Counted from the first letter of the stretch, positions 10,671-22,538 are shown. The stretch is DNA of 64,000 bases from Patiria pectinifera (GCA_029964075.1 CM057149.1:13402465-13466464), one strand, 5' to 3'. The notes: a model not told the origin generated them from the letters alone. Made by a program: numbers and translations.

Positions 10671-11030
10671 TGACAATAAGGCTCGATAGTCAGACAGACT
10701 ATAAGGTCCGATAGTCCGAATCGACAATAATGTCCGATAGACTAGTCTGAATCGAAAATAAGGTCTGACTGTCCGAGTCGACAGTATAACGTCCGATAGT
10801 CCGACATGTGAGACTGACGAACCATATTGTCCATTCAGACTATCGAACCTTATTGTCATTTCGGACTATCGAACCTTATCTCTTCGGACTTTGGAACCCC
10901 TATTGTCGATTCGGACTATCGCACCGTCCATTCGGGCTATCGAGCCTTCGGATTTGTTAAACTCACATGAACATGTATTCTATTTTCGGACTACATGTAT
11001 ATCGAACCTTCGGACTATCGAACCTTCGGA
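10671..11030. repeat. Tandem and foldback array of a ~26-bp TCGGACTATCGAACC unit
   Basis: The right half (from ~10820) repeats TCGGACTATCGAACCTTATT with short spacers. The left half (10671-10812) carries the same unit inverted, as AATAAGGTCCGATAGTCCGA variants, so the whole can fold back on itself. It sits 0.3-0.7 kb downstream of the GPCR stop codon and could fall in that gene's 3' UTR. Confidence 0.75.
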
Positions 11031-11339
11031 ATATTGGGCTGTCACCATCTCACACCTGTGTGCCGGCAATAACTTCATCAACACCCTGGAAAATCTTGAG
11101 GAAAGTGATATGGTTTATACAATGTTAAGCATATCGACGGACAAAAGGTATATCTCCTCCAATGTCTCGTTAAATAAAAGTCTTCCAGATCGGGCGCGGA
11201 AAAAAAAGGGGACGCAGCTAACACATGCCGTGGCGAATCGGACTTCGAACCTCTTCGGTAAAACAGGTCACCAGCCCAGGCACAAACATTTCTCAACTGA
11301 AGTTTCCGTTATTCACCAGAATCACTGTATCGTCGTGAA

Positions 11340-11459
11340 CTAACGTCCTCGCCTACCACAACACAACACGTGTAGGAACGCCCGCTTGAAGCGAGGGTTA
11401 CTGGCGGCGTAGCAAAACGGGTTGGCCGCACTGCTCAGATGTACCAACCAGGACATGGT
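11340..11459 (-). CDS. GPCR exon 2 (TM7 and tail)
   Basis: Acceptor ttactgtttgtttcag. The exon encodes TMSWLVHLSSAANPFCYAAS and then NPRFKRAF, the TM7-helix 8 signature, and stops at TAG. The intron of about 1.7 kb falls in extracellular loop 3 and contains the 1-kb inverted-repeat element at 11922-12920. Confidence 0.85.
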   Translation of the reverse strand, partial: TMSWLVHLSSAANPFCYAASNPRFKRAFLHVLCCGRRGR

Positions 11460-14341
11460 CTGAAACAAACAGTAAAATAAGAAAACAAAAGTCCAGTTAA
11501 GTAATTCATTTAATCCCAGGTGCATTTTTCATCGGTTTTTTTTTTACTCTCCTTTCATTATCATTCCAAATGGAAATTGTATATTAGAGAGTGATTGAAT
11601 TTCCTGTTTTTATTTTTGCATCCCAGTTGCATGAATAACAGAGCATTATGGCGATTATCCCGAACTGTTGCAACACGACTAATCACTCGGTCGTGAATTT
11701 CTATACGCTCGTCTCGAGGACATTGCTTTGTGTTTCCCTTTGTCCCAGTAATTTAACACTCGCCCATGAACTAAGCACATAACTGTACAATCGAGGACCG
11801 TTTTCAGCAAAAGACCAAACGCTCGAGGACTAAAAGGATATTGTTCTCCCTTTGTGTGTCTATCCTCGATCGTAAAGCCGTACAAGAGCACACGTCCTGA
11901 TGAACATGAATTAAGAAGATATTGTGCAAGTGTGTATTTTGCTTTATATCTCATACTACAGGTTTTCCCGGCTATTTTAAAACATTTATCATTCGAATTC
12001 ACCGTTTTTAATATTCAAATTCGTCCATCAACATCGATTTAGTGCACTTCCATTTCGTCTTTTGTCATACAATTTCAATTGTTGTCCAATCGAATTCAAT
12101 CCACGAACACCAATTTTCGGCTAGGAGTATTCGATTTCGTCTCGTCTACTAACGCCGAACAGTTTAATTCAGAAATCAAATTCGTCTTTTGCCACACAAT
12201 TTAATGATACGTTTGTTCAATTTCGTAACAGTTCATTACGACATACTCTGTAGAAGGCATAAAGGTCGCAGATGAGGATTATTTTCTCCACTGTTTTTCT
12301 GTTATTTCCTAATAAATATATAGGCGTAATGGTTGTTGCTTTTGAATCGATTTTCTTAAAAAAAATTAAAAATTTATAGACTCATTGTAGGTGCAATGTA
12401 ACAAAGGAAAATAAGGATCATCGACTGGTTTTTTTTACATGGTCGCCTTTATTTTTCCACTCGTTTAATGCCCAAAGTTGCAGCCACTTGGATGTACTCC
12501 ATGGCATTATGTTCACAGGATTCGTTAATTTGTATCTTGTCCTGGTTTTAAATGTTGTTGTATCGCCCTCGGCCCGGGCGCAAGGAACATGGTCAATTAG
12601 ACACGCCAGACTAATTTACTTCACGACAGTTTTAAATGGATTGGCATAAGACGAATTTAATCTCTGAATGCTGCCATTCGGCAACAGCTTAGACGAATTT
12701 GATCTGTAATGCCAAATATTTTTGACACCGTTTTTAAATGTGGTGACCGAACTTTGAAATTGAATGATAAATGACTACATCGCTTGGTAAAAGCGTGTGA
12801 TTTTTTTTCTCACACGAAATTGAATGTTAGAGTTGGTGAATTTGAATGAAAAATGTTTTAAATAGCCGGGAAAACTAAATTTTGTATGAAATAATAAGCA
12901 AAATATACACACTTGCACCATTCATTATTATTATCATTACACGTTGAAACACATGATTTGTAAACACTTTACAGGAGGTTTATTCAATAGAATTCTGTTA
13001 ATTTCCAAACCTTACACCCGTATAAAACTGATGACATCTTAGCTACATTTTTGGATTGACGGCACTCTATCTACCTTAAGGGCCGGTCTCGGTTAGCGTT
13101 TTCTAAATACAGGCTTTTATTAAACAGAGAGTATGAGATTCGTTTTCTCTTACCCTGAATATGTCTACTTCAGGGGTGCTGTGAGGACTCACAACTGCCA
13201 AGAAGGCAATGATGGACCATGGTAGGGCGGATACTACCATGACCACAAGGATGTAGGTCAGAGTGCGAGTAGCTCGAAGACTCGTTAGACGCCTGCCAAA
13301 GCTCCGGCGGTGCGACTTGTAGGCGGGCTGGTCGGGGTTGATAACTTCTCTGTCGATGGTTTGAATGACCTCTCGGAGTTCGGTTCCATTCTCTTGCTCG
13401 TTTGACTGATACCCTGCGTTCTCGATGCCGCACATTAAAGTAGACAACATTGTTGGGATCTTTGTGGTTATTTGCTTCTCCCTTGGATCATCTATAGAGC
13501 TGTGCGCGGGTTCTTGGTCCTCATTTGATCGGTCCTCGTTTTTCCAACCGCAGTCGTTTTCTATCGGACGGGCTTCTCGCAGCGCTCTCCCCTCTACTGA
13601 GTTCATGGAGACGCGGTAAAGGTCTCGCGCCTCGCGGTTCTCGTTTCGGCTTCCGCGAAGCACTGCGCGGAACACAAAGATGTAGAGGATGATGGTGGCC
13701 AGCATAGGAATCCAGGACATGACGGCAATGGCGAACACCAGCAAGGAGAAATGATGGCCATAGGACCCATTGCACTCCGGCGGCAGAACGCGCTCCGTGA
13801 CGCCACTGTACGGAAAGATGATAATCAGCGGGGTCCAGATCACGAACGGTATCACGTAACTGAATGAGATCATCCAGAGGGCATGTTTGAGAGTCTTCTC
13901 TCGTAGATGTCGCAGCGGCCTGGTCAGGGCTCTGTACCTATCCACGCATATCGTCAGTGTCATCAGAAAGGTAGCATGGATGAAAAGATGGTTGATGTAA
14001 ACATTGATTGTACAAACCGCCTCACCAAAGGGCCACGTCTCCAGCATCCAGGATACGTTTTCCAGGGCGGGGGTGATGCCGCCGCTGACGAGGTCCGCCA
14101 CGGCCAGCCCCACCAGGTAGTAATTGGTGTACGTCCGGAGCTTCCGGGTTGTTGCGAAGACGTAGATAACTAGTAGGTTACCGATGAGTGTGACCAGCAA
14201 GGCCGACAGACCGAGGATGGCTCGAATGAAAAACCACGGCGTGAAGAGGCCGTCCTGTGTCGGTGCGGTGGTGGAGTTCGGACGCCAGTCATCATCCACA
14301 GTGATGTTGGTACCGTACTGAAATTCCCGATCAGGCTGCAT
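11340..14341 (-). CDS. Class A (rhodopsin-like) G protein-coupled receptor, 435 aa
   Basis: Plasma-membrane seven-helix receptor from two exons, 13154-14341 and 11340-11459, joined in phase 0 (AGG/gtaaga to ttgtttcag/ACC). Class A anchors are present: GN in TM1 (GNLLVIYVF), LAVAD in TM2, a TM3 cysteine followed by DRY, Trp in TM4, Pro in TM5, Pro in TM6 and NPFCY in TM7. The N-terminus is short with N-glycosylation sites at Asn12 and Asn22. Intracellular loop 3 is long (~130 residues, polar), as in amine receptors. The tail is very short and ends after a Cys-Cys pair that may be palmitoylated. Helix 7 resembles muscarinic/histamine receptors, but the amine-binding Asp of TM3 aligns with Asn, and the TM6 toggle Trp with Ala (SALPW). 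The ligand is unknown and I treat it as an orphan. No in-frame ATG upstream of 14341 is preferred. Confidence 0.87.
11922..12920. mobile_element. ~1-kb non-autonomous element with ~82-bp terminal inverted repeats
   Basis: Left arm 11922-12003 and right arm 12837-12920 are inverted copies. Shared sequence includes GCAAGTGTGTAT, TTTTCCCGGCTATTT and AAAACATTT. The interior (12004-12836) has recurring 'aattcgtc' motifs but no transposase frame. It lies inside the GPCR intron. Confidence 0.75.
13154..14341 (-). CDS. GPCR exon 1 (N-terminus to TM6)
   Basis: 396 codons covering the extracellular N-terminus through TM6, ending after STPEVDIFR at donor AGG/gtaagag. Reading on past the donor gives only a short tail and a stop, which would leave the receptor without TM7, so the splice is needed. 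Confidence 0.85.
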
Positions 14342-14935
14342 GATGACGGATGCATGTAAGATCTTCTGCTAGCTACCAGAACGTCTCGTGAACACTCCAG
14401 ACGTTTCAGCTCTTCAAATTAAAATTTTAAATCAGCCAGTAAGCGCTCATCAGTAAAGTGAAAATTCGTACTACTGCTTTGACGGCAGTTGGTGCATGAC
14501 ACTTATTTCAGAATGTCGACTGATGCCGATCTCTGCCCAATGACTTGGTTAATAACCTCCGTGATATACGACCACAGTCTCGGACTACGAAAACAATGAT
14601 CGATGCGCTCGCCTTAATTGCCCGCGTCGCTCCAGTCGCCGGTACGGCCGGTTCGTGCCAGTATCGTCTACTCATTTACCTTCCGTCGCTTTCCCAGCGT
14701 CATTTGACATCAATGAAGTCCAGAGCGAAGTGCGACAACAACAAGGCTTGCTTTGTCGGCATTTGATTCCATGTGTTTGCACTGTTTGTTATCTCAAACA
14801 CGGAACACGTACGTCAAACATGGTATCACATTTGGTATCACACAGCACGAACCGTTCCGTTGAGGGATGCGTTCATTTTTTTAAAGGGGGCACTCCATGT
14901 AAATGATATGTATATTGTACACTTCAAGATTTTAA

Positions 14936-15000
14936 ACGGGGGCACCCGGGTGGGGTGGGAGGAGGGGGGGAGCAGGGACGGGGAGGGGGAGGGGGCACGT
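14936..15000 (+). promoter_or_regulatory. G-rich tract with quadruplex potential
   Basis: About ten runs of three or more G in 65 bases on the plus strand, in otherwise AT-rich DNA, 0.6 kb upstream of the GPCR start codon and on its non-template side as C-runs. Far more than four G-runs lie at short spacing, so G-quadruplex formation is possible. A regulatory role is inference. Confidence 0.4.
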
Positions 15001-15085
15001 GTTCCCCCACTGTGCCCCCCTCTCCTGTCGTGTATCTTGGTAGTGCATCGGTGTGTATTCAGGACGGTGCAGACCCATATATGAC

Positions 15086-15113
15086 ATACCATATGTACGA
15101 GTACATATGGTAT
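15086..15113. repeat. 13-bp perfect inverted repeat, 2-base spacer
   Basis: ATACCATATGTAC, spacer ga, GTACATATGGTAT. It lies about 0.75 kb upstream of the GPCR ATG and could be a dimeric factor site or simply a small hairpin. Confidence 0.45.
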
Positions 15114-16090
15114 TAAAGCTAGCAGGAGAATCTTGAATGGAATGCGACTCCGTACAGTAACCAATGGAGTGACTTCAACATATGTGTTGTGCTCACTGGG
15201 TCTACGGCGTCTACTAAAGACGACACACTGTTTCCAAGGTCCTACACACGTCTGTACAAAAATAAATATCTCTTGGGTTAAAATATTTGCCTGTTCCACG
15301 GGGGAAAAATAAGAGGCAATTACCCCAAAGGATAAATCGGGGAGTTTCAATTAGTGTTAAAAAGTGTAATATATACCCGTATGCGGATAGCAATAGACCG
15401 ACAAATATCGGTGAAAAAAGAGAGTATATTTTTGGCTAGAACCTATCCACTTCCAGGTCAGCGTGGCCGATCGAAGTCCGTCATTAATTTTATAACTCTG
15501 GGAAAACCAGTGTTCATTTTGCAGCTGGAGAGGTACAAGTATAGATGGACTGCACCTGTATGTTTTCCCCTGACTACCGAAATGTGCGAACCTCTGCCGG
15601 CATTTGACTAAGGAGGAGCCCAAATGGGATTTTGATTATCAATTAAACATCTGTATTAACATGCAACGTAGAAAGTCTTTCTCTTGGGTGTTCCCGTCTT
15701 TTCCACACGCATTTCGTAAAATATATTTCGGCCAAAATAATATTTTAATGTCGACCTTCTTATACACTCTTTCATGGAATATTCGTCAATGCCGTTTGAA
15801 CTCGTTTCTCTTCTGTTGCCGAACGGCAGCATTCAGAAAATGAATTTGTCTCAAATCAGCCACTTTAGATCTATTTTCAAGTCAGTAATGGTAATCGTGA
15901 ATAGGACCGGTGGGATGGCGTCTCGATGTTGGCGCATTAGGCACGCGTCCCATCGGAAAGTCTGACACATAACATGTGTTTTAAAGAAGATGGCATATGT
16001 ACATAACAAATAGCCACAAAAGTCAACAATGAGAAATGTCAACAATAGGATTCCTTCTGTTTATTTCAGCGATTTAATCGAAAAGCCAAT

Positions 16091-16624
16091 TTAAAGGGAA
16101 TGTACACCATTGGCTTTTGCTGTAATTCTCAGAAAAGAACTATTTGAGGGGCTAGTATAGTAGATCAAATATTGTTTAACTGACATGTTTGAAGTTTTGT
16201 GTTCGAAAATGCTTAAAAAAAAACAAGAAAAACGAACTGTTTCAGTTGTCTGGTTCCCTGACTCCACTAAAGATAAAATGGATCAATTTATAGATGTCGG
16301 AAAATTGTAAGAAAAGGGAACCAGTCTAGCTGGCCTGCACCCGTTCATGAACATGTAACCAATAGCAAACAAAATTTGGACTGAAAAAAAATTGTAAATT
16401 TGGAGCAGCAGTTGAAAAATAGTTAGGTTTTTCCAACGGTGGTCGGCCGACCACCGTTGGAAATGTATACAAAAATACCGTTTTCTTGAAAATGACTCGA
16501 CACCAGGTGCCATAATTTTACAGAATGCTTCAGACTGTCATTTACCAACATCCTAGTAAGGTATTTCGTTAAAACTTGGTAGTTTCATTTTTCGATGTTT
16601 GCAAATGTTGTATATTCCCTTTAA
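16091..16624. mobile_element. Palindrome-core MITE, copy C (inverted orientation)
   Basis: Starts TTAAAGGGAATGTACACCAT and ends TTGTATATTCCCTTTAA. It contains a perfect 34-bp palindrome at 16430-16463 whose left half is TTTCCAACGGTGGTCGG. It is the best-preserved core of the family. Confidence 0.8.
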
Positions 16625-17721
16625 GCTAAATGTTGGGGGGGGGGGGCATCGCTGTAGTGTCAAACTTGGAATGGAGCAAAATGGACTGGTGTTACATTAA
16701 TGGCCTTTGTTTTAAAACCACTGAACCAAATCCAACAAAACGTTCACACAAGAGAGACAAATGTTTGGGCTCAAAAATTCTATAATTGAATTTGATTTCC
16801 CCCCCCCCCATAAATTACGAGAATTCTGTACACCTGTTACCCTCTAGGGAGACTTTTTTGTGTGGACGACCTATACATGTATTGTGGTAGCTTTTTGTTT
16901 CTGCATGAACTCGACTTCGCCCTTTTTTGAACAATATAGTAAGCACAGTGCAATGGCCTCTATATTATTTACTGAAGTATCCGTGCGTGACGATGTATCC
17001 GTGTTCATATCGACGTCCACTCAGGAAACTGGAGTTGAGCTATAATTTTGTGGTGAATCGGATATTGTCTCTTTTTCTCCGGACAAAAATGGTCGATCTT
17101 TCACGTTCTGCATAACACCGTGAAAAAGGAATGCAGAAAATAAAACAGCACTTTTTTAATCATTTTCTGTTAATTGTTAACCATTTCTCTCCCATATGAC
17201 GACTTTTTTTTTAACAGTAAAGTCACTGTCACAGACGACAAAGAATAAACACACATCCGGTATCCGGATCGGTCAATTCTGGATGCTTCGCATTAGGAGG
17301 AAAGGACACCGAGAACTCATCATAATAAAACTGGCACTTGTCACTCGCAATCGATTTTTATGGGAATATTTGATCCAGCTTTTAATTAGCCTACATTTTC
17401 GGCGGAGTGGCAGGTAGCAAATTTCGTAGCCACATGTGTTACGCTTTATTTGCAGTGCAACGTACCGACCAGAGGGGTAACTCCGCTTCCATTTGCTTGG
17501 GGTGAGAAGGGGCAAGTGCATCCATTATTCAAAATAATTTAGCTTCTGATCCTTCGAACTCCAAATATCAGATCCTCACAGTGATTGCATTTCCCCAATT
17601 TATTATCCCATAGTTCGAGAGTTCGTTATCGTTGAGAAACTATAGTCGAGACCCTACAAGGCCAACACAAGAACTTCAATCTCAATATAAGTCACAAACT
17701 ATTAAAATGATCACCTGCAAC

Positions 17722-18208
17722 CAGGGTGACCGTAAGGTCAGAGCCAAATTCTGCTAAATGCACATCAAAAATCTGTCAGATTTATCAAAAATCTGCCAAA
17801 TTTCCCAGAATTACTCGAAATACACTACAAACACTTAAAATCACGTGCAGTATTGCCTTAATTAAGATTCAAAATACATAATAAACAATCTTAGACTAGT
17901 CACATAAAAATGTTGTGAAATTATTTGTAAATTTCGGGCAAAACGCGGATCCGGCCACGACGAAGTCCGTTTCCCAGCACCTACAACAGCCAACCTGTCC
18001 CATTATGCAAGTGTTTGTTTGAAAGGATTGAAGCTTTTACCTTTTTTTGTTCAAATTTGCTGTTTTTCATGTCATATAACCATTTTTGCAGAATTCTGCC
18101 AGAAATCTGCCAAAAAAATCCATTCTGTCAAATTTTCTGTCAAATTCGTTTTTTTTTTACAAAAAATTTATCAAAGTTAGCCGAAAATCAGCTTAAACGG
18201 TCACCCTG
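17722..18208. mobile_element. hAT-like MITE with 8-bp target duplication
   Basis: A 487-bp element starts CAGGGTGACCGT and ends CGGTCACCCTG. CCTGCAAC is duplicated immediately outside both ends (17714-17721 and 18209-18216). Eight-base duplications and CAG...CTG ends fit the hAT superfamily. The interior is AT-rich with 'aaaatctg(c/t)ca' repeats and no transposase. Confidence 0.8.
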
Positions 18209-18253
18209 CCTGCAACGAAGGCAAATATCCTTTGTCGTTGTTCGTATACATGT

Positions 18254-18488
18254 TACTTGTGGTCTCGACTGCAACACTGGTGAGAAAAACCCAGATTAGA
18301 CCATCTCAAAATATTTTAGGAATTATTTGAATGTCGGTGAAGGAGTCTCCTTGCTTCAACTGTCGTTATGTTGTCTCGGCTCGACTACAACAACACTGGT
18401 AAAAAAAACCCAAATAAGACCATCTGAAATTAATTTGAGAAACTGATTGGAATGTCGGTGTAGGAGTCTCCTTGCTCCAACAATCGTG
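18254..18488. repeat. Two tandem ~118-bp units
   Basis: Units of about 114 and 121 bases share 'ctcgactgcaacactggt' variants, 'aacccagattagaccatct' variants and 'aatgtcggtg.aggagtctcc'. They are diverged, so the duplication is not recent. Confidence 0.65.
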
Positions 18489-19629
18489 ACCTCTCATCGT
18501 ATTGATTACTATCTTTAAAATCCACTGCTATGAAAGGTAATGTCAAATGCTCTCTCTTTCTCTTTTGCCCGTTCTGTTTTTCTCCCGACTGGTGGTTGAC
18601 AAAGTATCGGCCACTATCAGCCGTGTGCCGTTGTTAAGCAAGCTAATCCGATTACGTACTTTGACGCTATAACAGAGCAGTGAAATTCGTGAACCCCATA
18701 AAACATGGCCTTTTGAACGTTGTGTTTCTCAGAAAATATGCTCAGTATGATCGGAATGTTAAATTATAACGGAAAACGAAATTCTAAACTTCATGTCAAT
18801 GAAAAAAAATCGCCGTCATCGATGCCGAAACGTCAATACTGGTTACTGGTAAAGCTGACATTTAAGTCTGGAAGAAATCGTTCAAAAACTTCCTGAAATC
18901 TATGTATTTATATCAATTTCTAGGAATTTTTCCAAATTGTTATTTCACGAGTAGTTGAACACTTATATCATGTAAGTATATTCCGAATTTCAGCTTAATC
19001 TGTTGTTGCAAACGCTAGTGTTACACCTTAAACTATCTCCAAAAAAAATTTCGACGAGGATTATTTTTTTCCGACCCAACCCACGTGCGTTGTTCAGCAA
19101 AGCGCCCTAGGCGCTACGGTTGACCGATTTCGGCCAAGCAACACAATAACGAATGGTATATTAGCATATTCATTAGCATCACTATGCGTGACTTGGCGTA
19201 GGTCTCGATATCGACCTATGGAAGCCGGCGATATTTATCAAATAATAACTAGTGAAGGAGGCTTTTCTCCTAATTTCTACTGCATACCATAATAGATAGG
19301 AACCTTATTAATATCCGTGAGGCTTGAAAAGAATGACAGAAATTGCAAACGCCAGAGTTACAACTTTCCAAAATGCACGTAGCCAGGCCTATTTTTCCAA
19401 TTTCAACGAAACACAATGAACATATCACAACGATTTTTAGTACATACTTGGATCATTATAAGGGAAATAAATCCTGAAAGATGCATGAAGATACGGTCTT
19501 CAAAACGGGAGAAATTAATTGTCAAAGAATTTCACCCATTAACGTGAACATGTCTGTGTACATGCAGTTTCATTCAAAATAAAGTGTTACGTAAACTTTA
19601 AAAACCGCCCTTTGTAACCACATCATTGT

Positions 19630-20040
19630 GCTATCATTGAAAAATGATATCATGCTATCATTGAAAAAAAGGGAAAACGGAATTCACATTTTTTGATGTG
19701 TTCAATAACATTCAACTGTTTATGACACTGACTAGCCAGACTGCTGCCAAAAACTATTTCTCTCTTAGTTTTAAAGGGCATGCTATCGTTGAAAAATGAT
19801 ATCATGCTATTATGCTATCATTGAAAAAAAAAGAAAAAGAAATTCTCTCTTAGTTTTAAAGGGCATGCTATCATTGGAAAATGGTACCATGCTTTCATGC
19901 TATCATTGAAAAAAGAAAAAGAAATTCACGTTTTTTTTATGTATTCAATAACATTCAACTATTTATAACACTGACTAGCCAGACTGCTGCCAAAAACTAT
20001 TTCTCTGTTAGTTTTAAAGGGCATATGCCGTTGTTCGCAT
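19630..20040. repeat. Nested tandem duplication with TGCTATCATTGAAAAA motifs
   Basis: A ~105-base block starting 'gaattcac' at about 19680 recurs at about 19920, sharing 'ctgactagccagactgctgc'. Between and around them the motif TGCTATCATTGAAAAA occurs about six times, some as inverted partners (ttgaaaaatgatatcat). This suggests stepwise local duplication. Confidence 0.65.
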
Positions 20041-21501
20041 TTTTTCCAACAATTGAATTTACGCACTAGCGAACTCCCTTAAAAAAACACCGTTCTCTGT
20101 TTGAATCGAAAATTACACAGCCAAGTACTTAGTGTGAAAAAAACACGCGTCTGGCAAGCATACTTATAGTCAGACTACATCGAGGCCACATGTCAATATC
20201 AGAATCTGAACCAATACAAAGGGAACAATGGAGCCACGCAAGGGAATTTGTCCCATTTAATTGATCCATAATAGCAGATCGATAAAACACTTCTCTATAA
20301 AAGAAAGGAATTATTTGTGCCCTTTAAAAATTATATTCACGAACTAGTTCATTCTTGCCTGAGCAAGCCAAAGAAAGAATACAAATTTAAAGGAAAATTA
20401 GGTCAAAAAAATAAAATGCTGTAATATGATTAGAATAACCAAAGGCGTCTCTGTCAACTTTCCCGTCGACGTGGCAATATAATTAGTCCATTTGAATTAA
20501 TATCATGGACCGTACTGTTTTCTAAGTTATATAATTATGAAACAATTGAATTGAATTGAAAATGGTTTGTTAGGAATTAAATTAATGTCGCAGCCCACAG
20601 GCTAAATGGTTTACGCAAAGATACAAAATGGTGACAATTAAGGATTAAATTTTACATCAATTAAAATACAGAGATTACATTACATTGATAATACAATGTC
20701 ATTAAAAAGGGAATTAAAAAAATTGCTTGCCCTGGGAAACTGTATTTTAGACCTTTTGTGTAGGCCTAATCAGCTTTGTTATTTTTACCAATTTTATTCT
20801 TTTCTTTTTTTTTGCTTTTGTTGTATTTCTAATAGAGTTTGTTATTTTCTAACGCAGCTGTTTTTCTGGGTTTTTTTTTATAATAGATTGGGATTTCATT
20901 CTTTTCTGTTTGAATAAGCTCTCGGAAAATGAATAATATAGCCTGCGAATGATATGGCACTTTTATCATAGCTTTGCGATTTCGTGGTTTGATAGGCAAA
21001 AGTTTGTTGGTGCGTTTTCTTTATGGAAGCAAGATTGGAAGGGGAAAATTTCAATTCAATTCACGTATATGCCTATATATGTGACAAATATACCTATATT
21101 AATATACATTCATACTCTCTGGGTGATCCCCGTTTGCTATTTTCCAGGTTTGCAGCATGGCTAATGTTGCTAGTACAAGGTGAGTAAAAAAATGCGAAAC
21201 CCAAATGTCGGGACTAATGTTTTAGTGAAGTTCTGCATATTGCACTTTCAAAATCTAGGATATAAAAGCCCAATGCATAAGCGTTCTTTTAGTACAAGAA
21301 TCATTCAAATCACTCGTGTGCTTTTGAAGTTACGGAATTTTAAACACAACCACCGTTTTAATATTTGTCCACTTATCACAAAAAAGGGTGTGCGTACTTT
21401 CAGCAAAACGAAACAATTCACACACATCCCTATGTATTTTTTTTTCATTTTGCTGAAAGAACACAATTACTTCATGTTGATCCGTGGACAGAACTATAAA
21501 A

Positions 21502-21655
21502 CGGCGGTGAGGGGGCAGCAGGGGGCGGGTTGAGACGCGGGCACTCCCAGCCAGTGGCAAGGAGGACGCGGTGTGGGCCGTCCGGGCGCGCTACGGTGCA
21601 GAGGGCCTCCCGGTCCCCAACGGGGGGAAGGTGGTTGAGTTGCTCGGCATGACTT
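21502..21655. other. GC-rich island of unknown origin
   Basis: About 150 bases of strongly GC-rich sequence sit in AT-rich DNA ('ggccgtccgggcgcgctacg', 'ggcctcccggtccccaacgg'). On the minus strand it is open for 75 codons but shows no domain. A TATAAAA lies just left, at about 21496. It could be an insertion or part of an unrecognised gene. Confidence 0.3.
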
Positions 21656-22538
21656 TTCCGGTCTTTACTCTCCTTACTAGTGTTTTGATCGAGTCTCATT
21701 CAAATTCCTAACTGGGTCCTGATTACCCATCGGCTTCAGATATGAATTCGAACCCATGTTAGTTATCCATTGGTTTGAATATCAAAGGCACAAGTCTTGC
21801 CATTCTTATAATATAGATTCCACTGCCAAGGCCTACATCGATCCAGACGTGCTGCAGATTATGCAAATGGTTGGAAGTTTAAAATATCCACCTTTAGGCC
21901 TACATGATCATATCTCTCAGCTCGTGCTCTCGAACTTTTGACAACTTCTCTTATCAAAGGCACACTTTCCACTTGCCAGGGCCACTTTAATTTCCATTGT
22001 GTAAAAGCCAAAGTGCTGTTGTCTCGCAGTTAAACACCTTCGAAGCTTCACAAATAAACTTTCGTCCATTGCATGATTATTTCTCACATCTCGAGATCTC
22101 AAACCTTCTGGTACCATATTTTAATAGGGGGCGCTATTCAAATTCGACGATTATTAACCCTAGATTACAGAATGGTGAACCGTATTTTGAACAGGCGGAC
22201 ATTATACAAGTATAACTTCTCTTTGGGTGTCACAGCAGGGGGGGGGGAGTCGCATTATTTTCTTTTTGTATGATAATTTTTTTTTTGACAAAGCTGGGTG
22301 GGGGGGGGGGGGGTTTGACCCCCATAACCCTCCCCCTGGACTCCGCGCCTGCCACAAACAACTCTCAAATCTGTAAACTGTACTTCGATATCGGCTCAGT
22401 TTGGCCGTGCATTCAACATACGGCCTAAGGGCGGGCATACAAGCGTGGACCGAACAGAAACGCGTGCTCACTGGACCAGCCGGGTTAAACTTCTGTGATG
22501 TATACTCTTCCACCCTCTACGTCGCTAGCGGTACAAAT

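Noticed and set aside
10671-11030. CRISPR array
   Set aside because: The units switch orientation, spacers are not of uniform length, and the DNA is animal nuclear.
14838-15350. 170-codon minus-strand frame upstream of the GPCR
   Set aside because: The Pro/Ser-rich stretch comes from translating the G-rich tract, and nothing on either side resembles a protein family.
21180-21533. 117-codon plus-strand frame
   Set aside because: It begins in a fragment of a dispersed repeat and its lysine/phenylalanine-rich translation shows no family resemblance.
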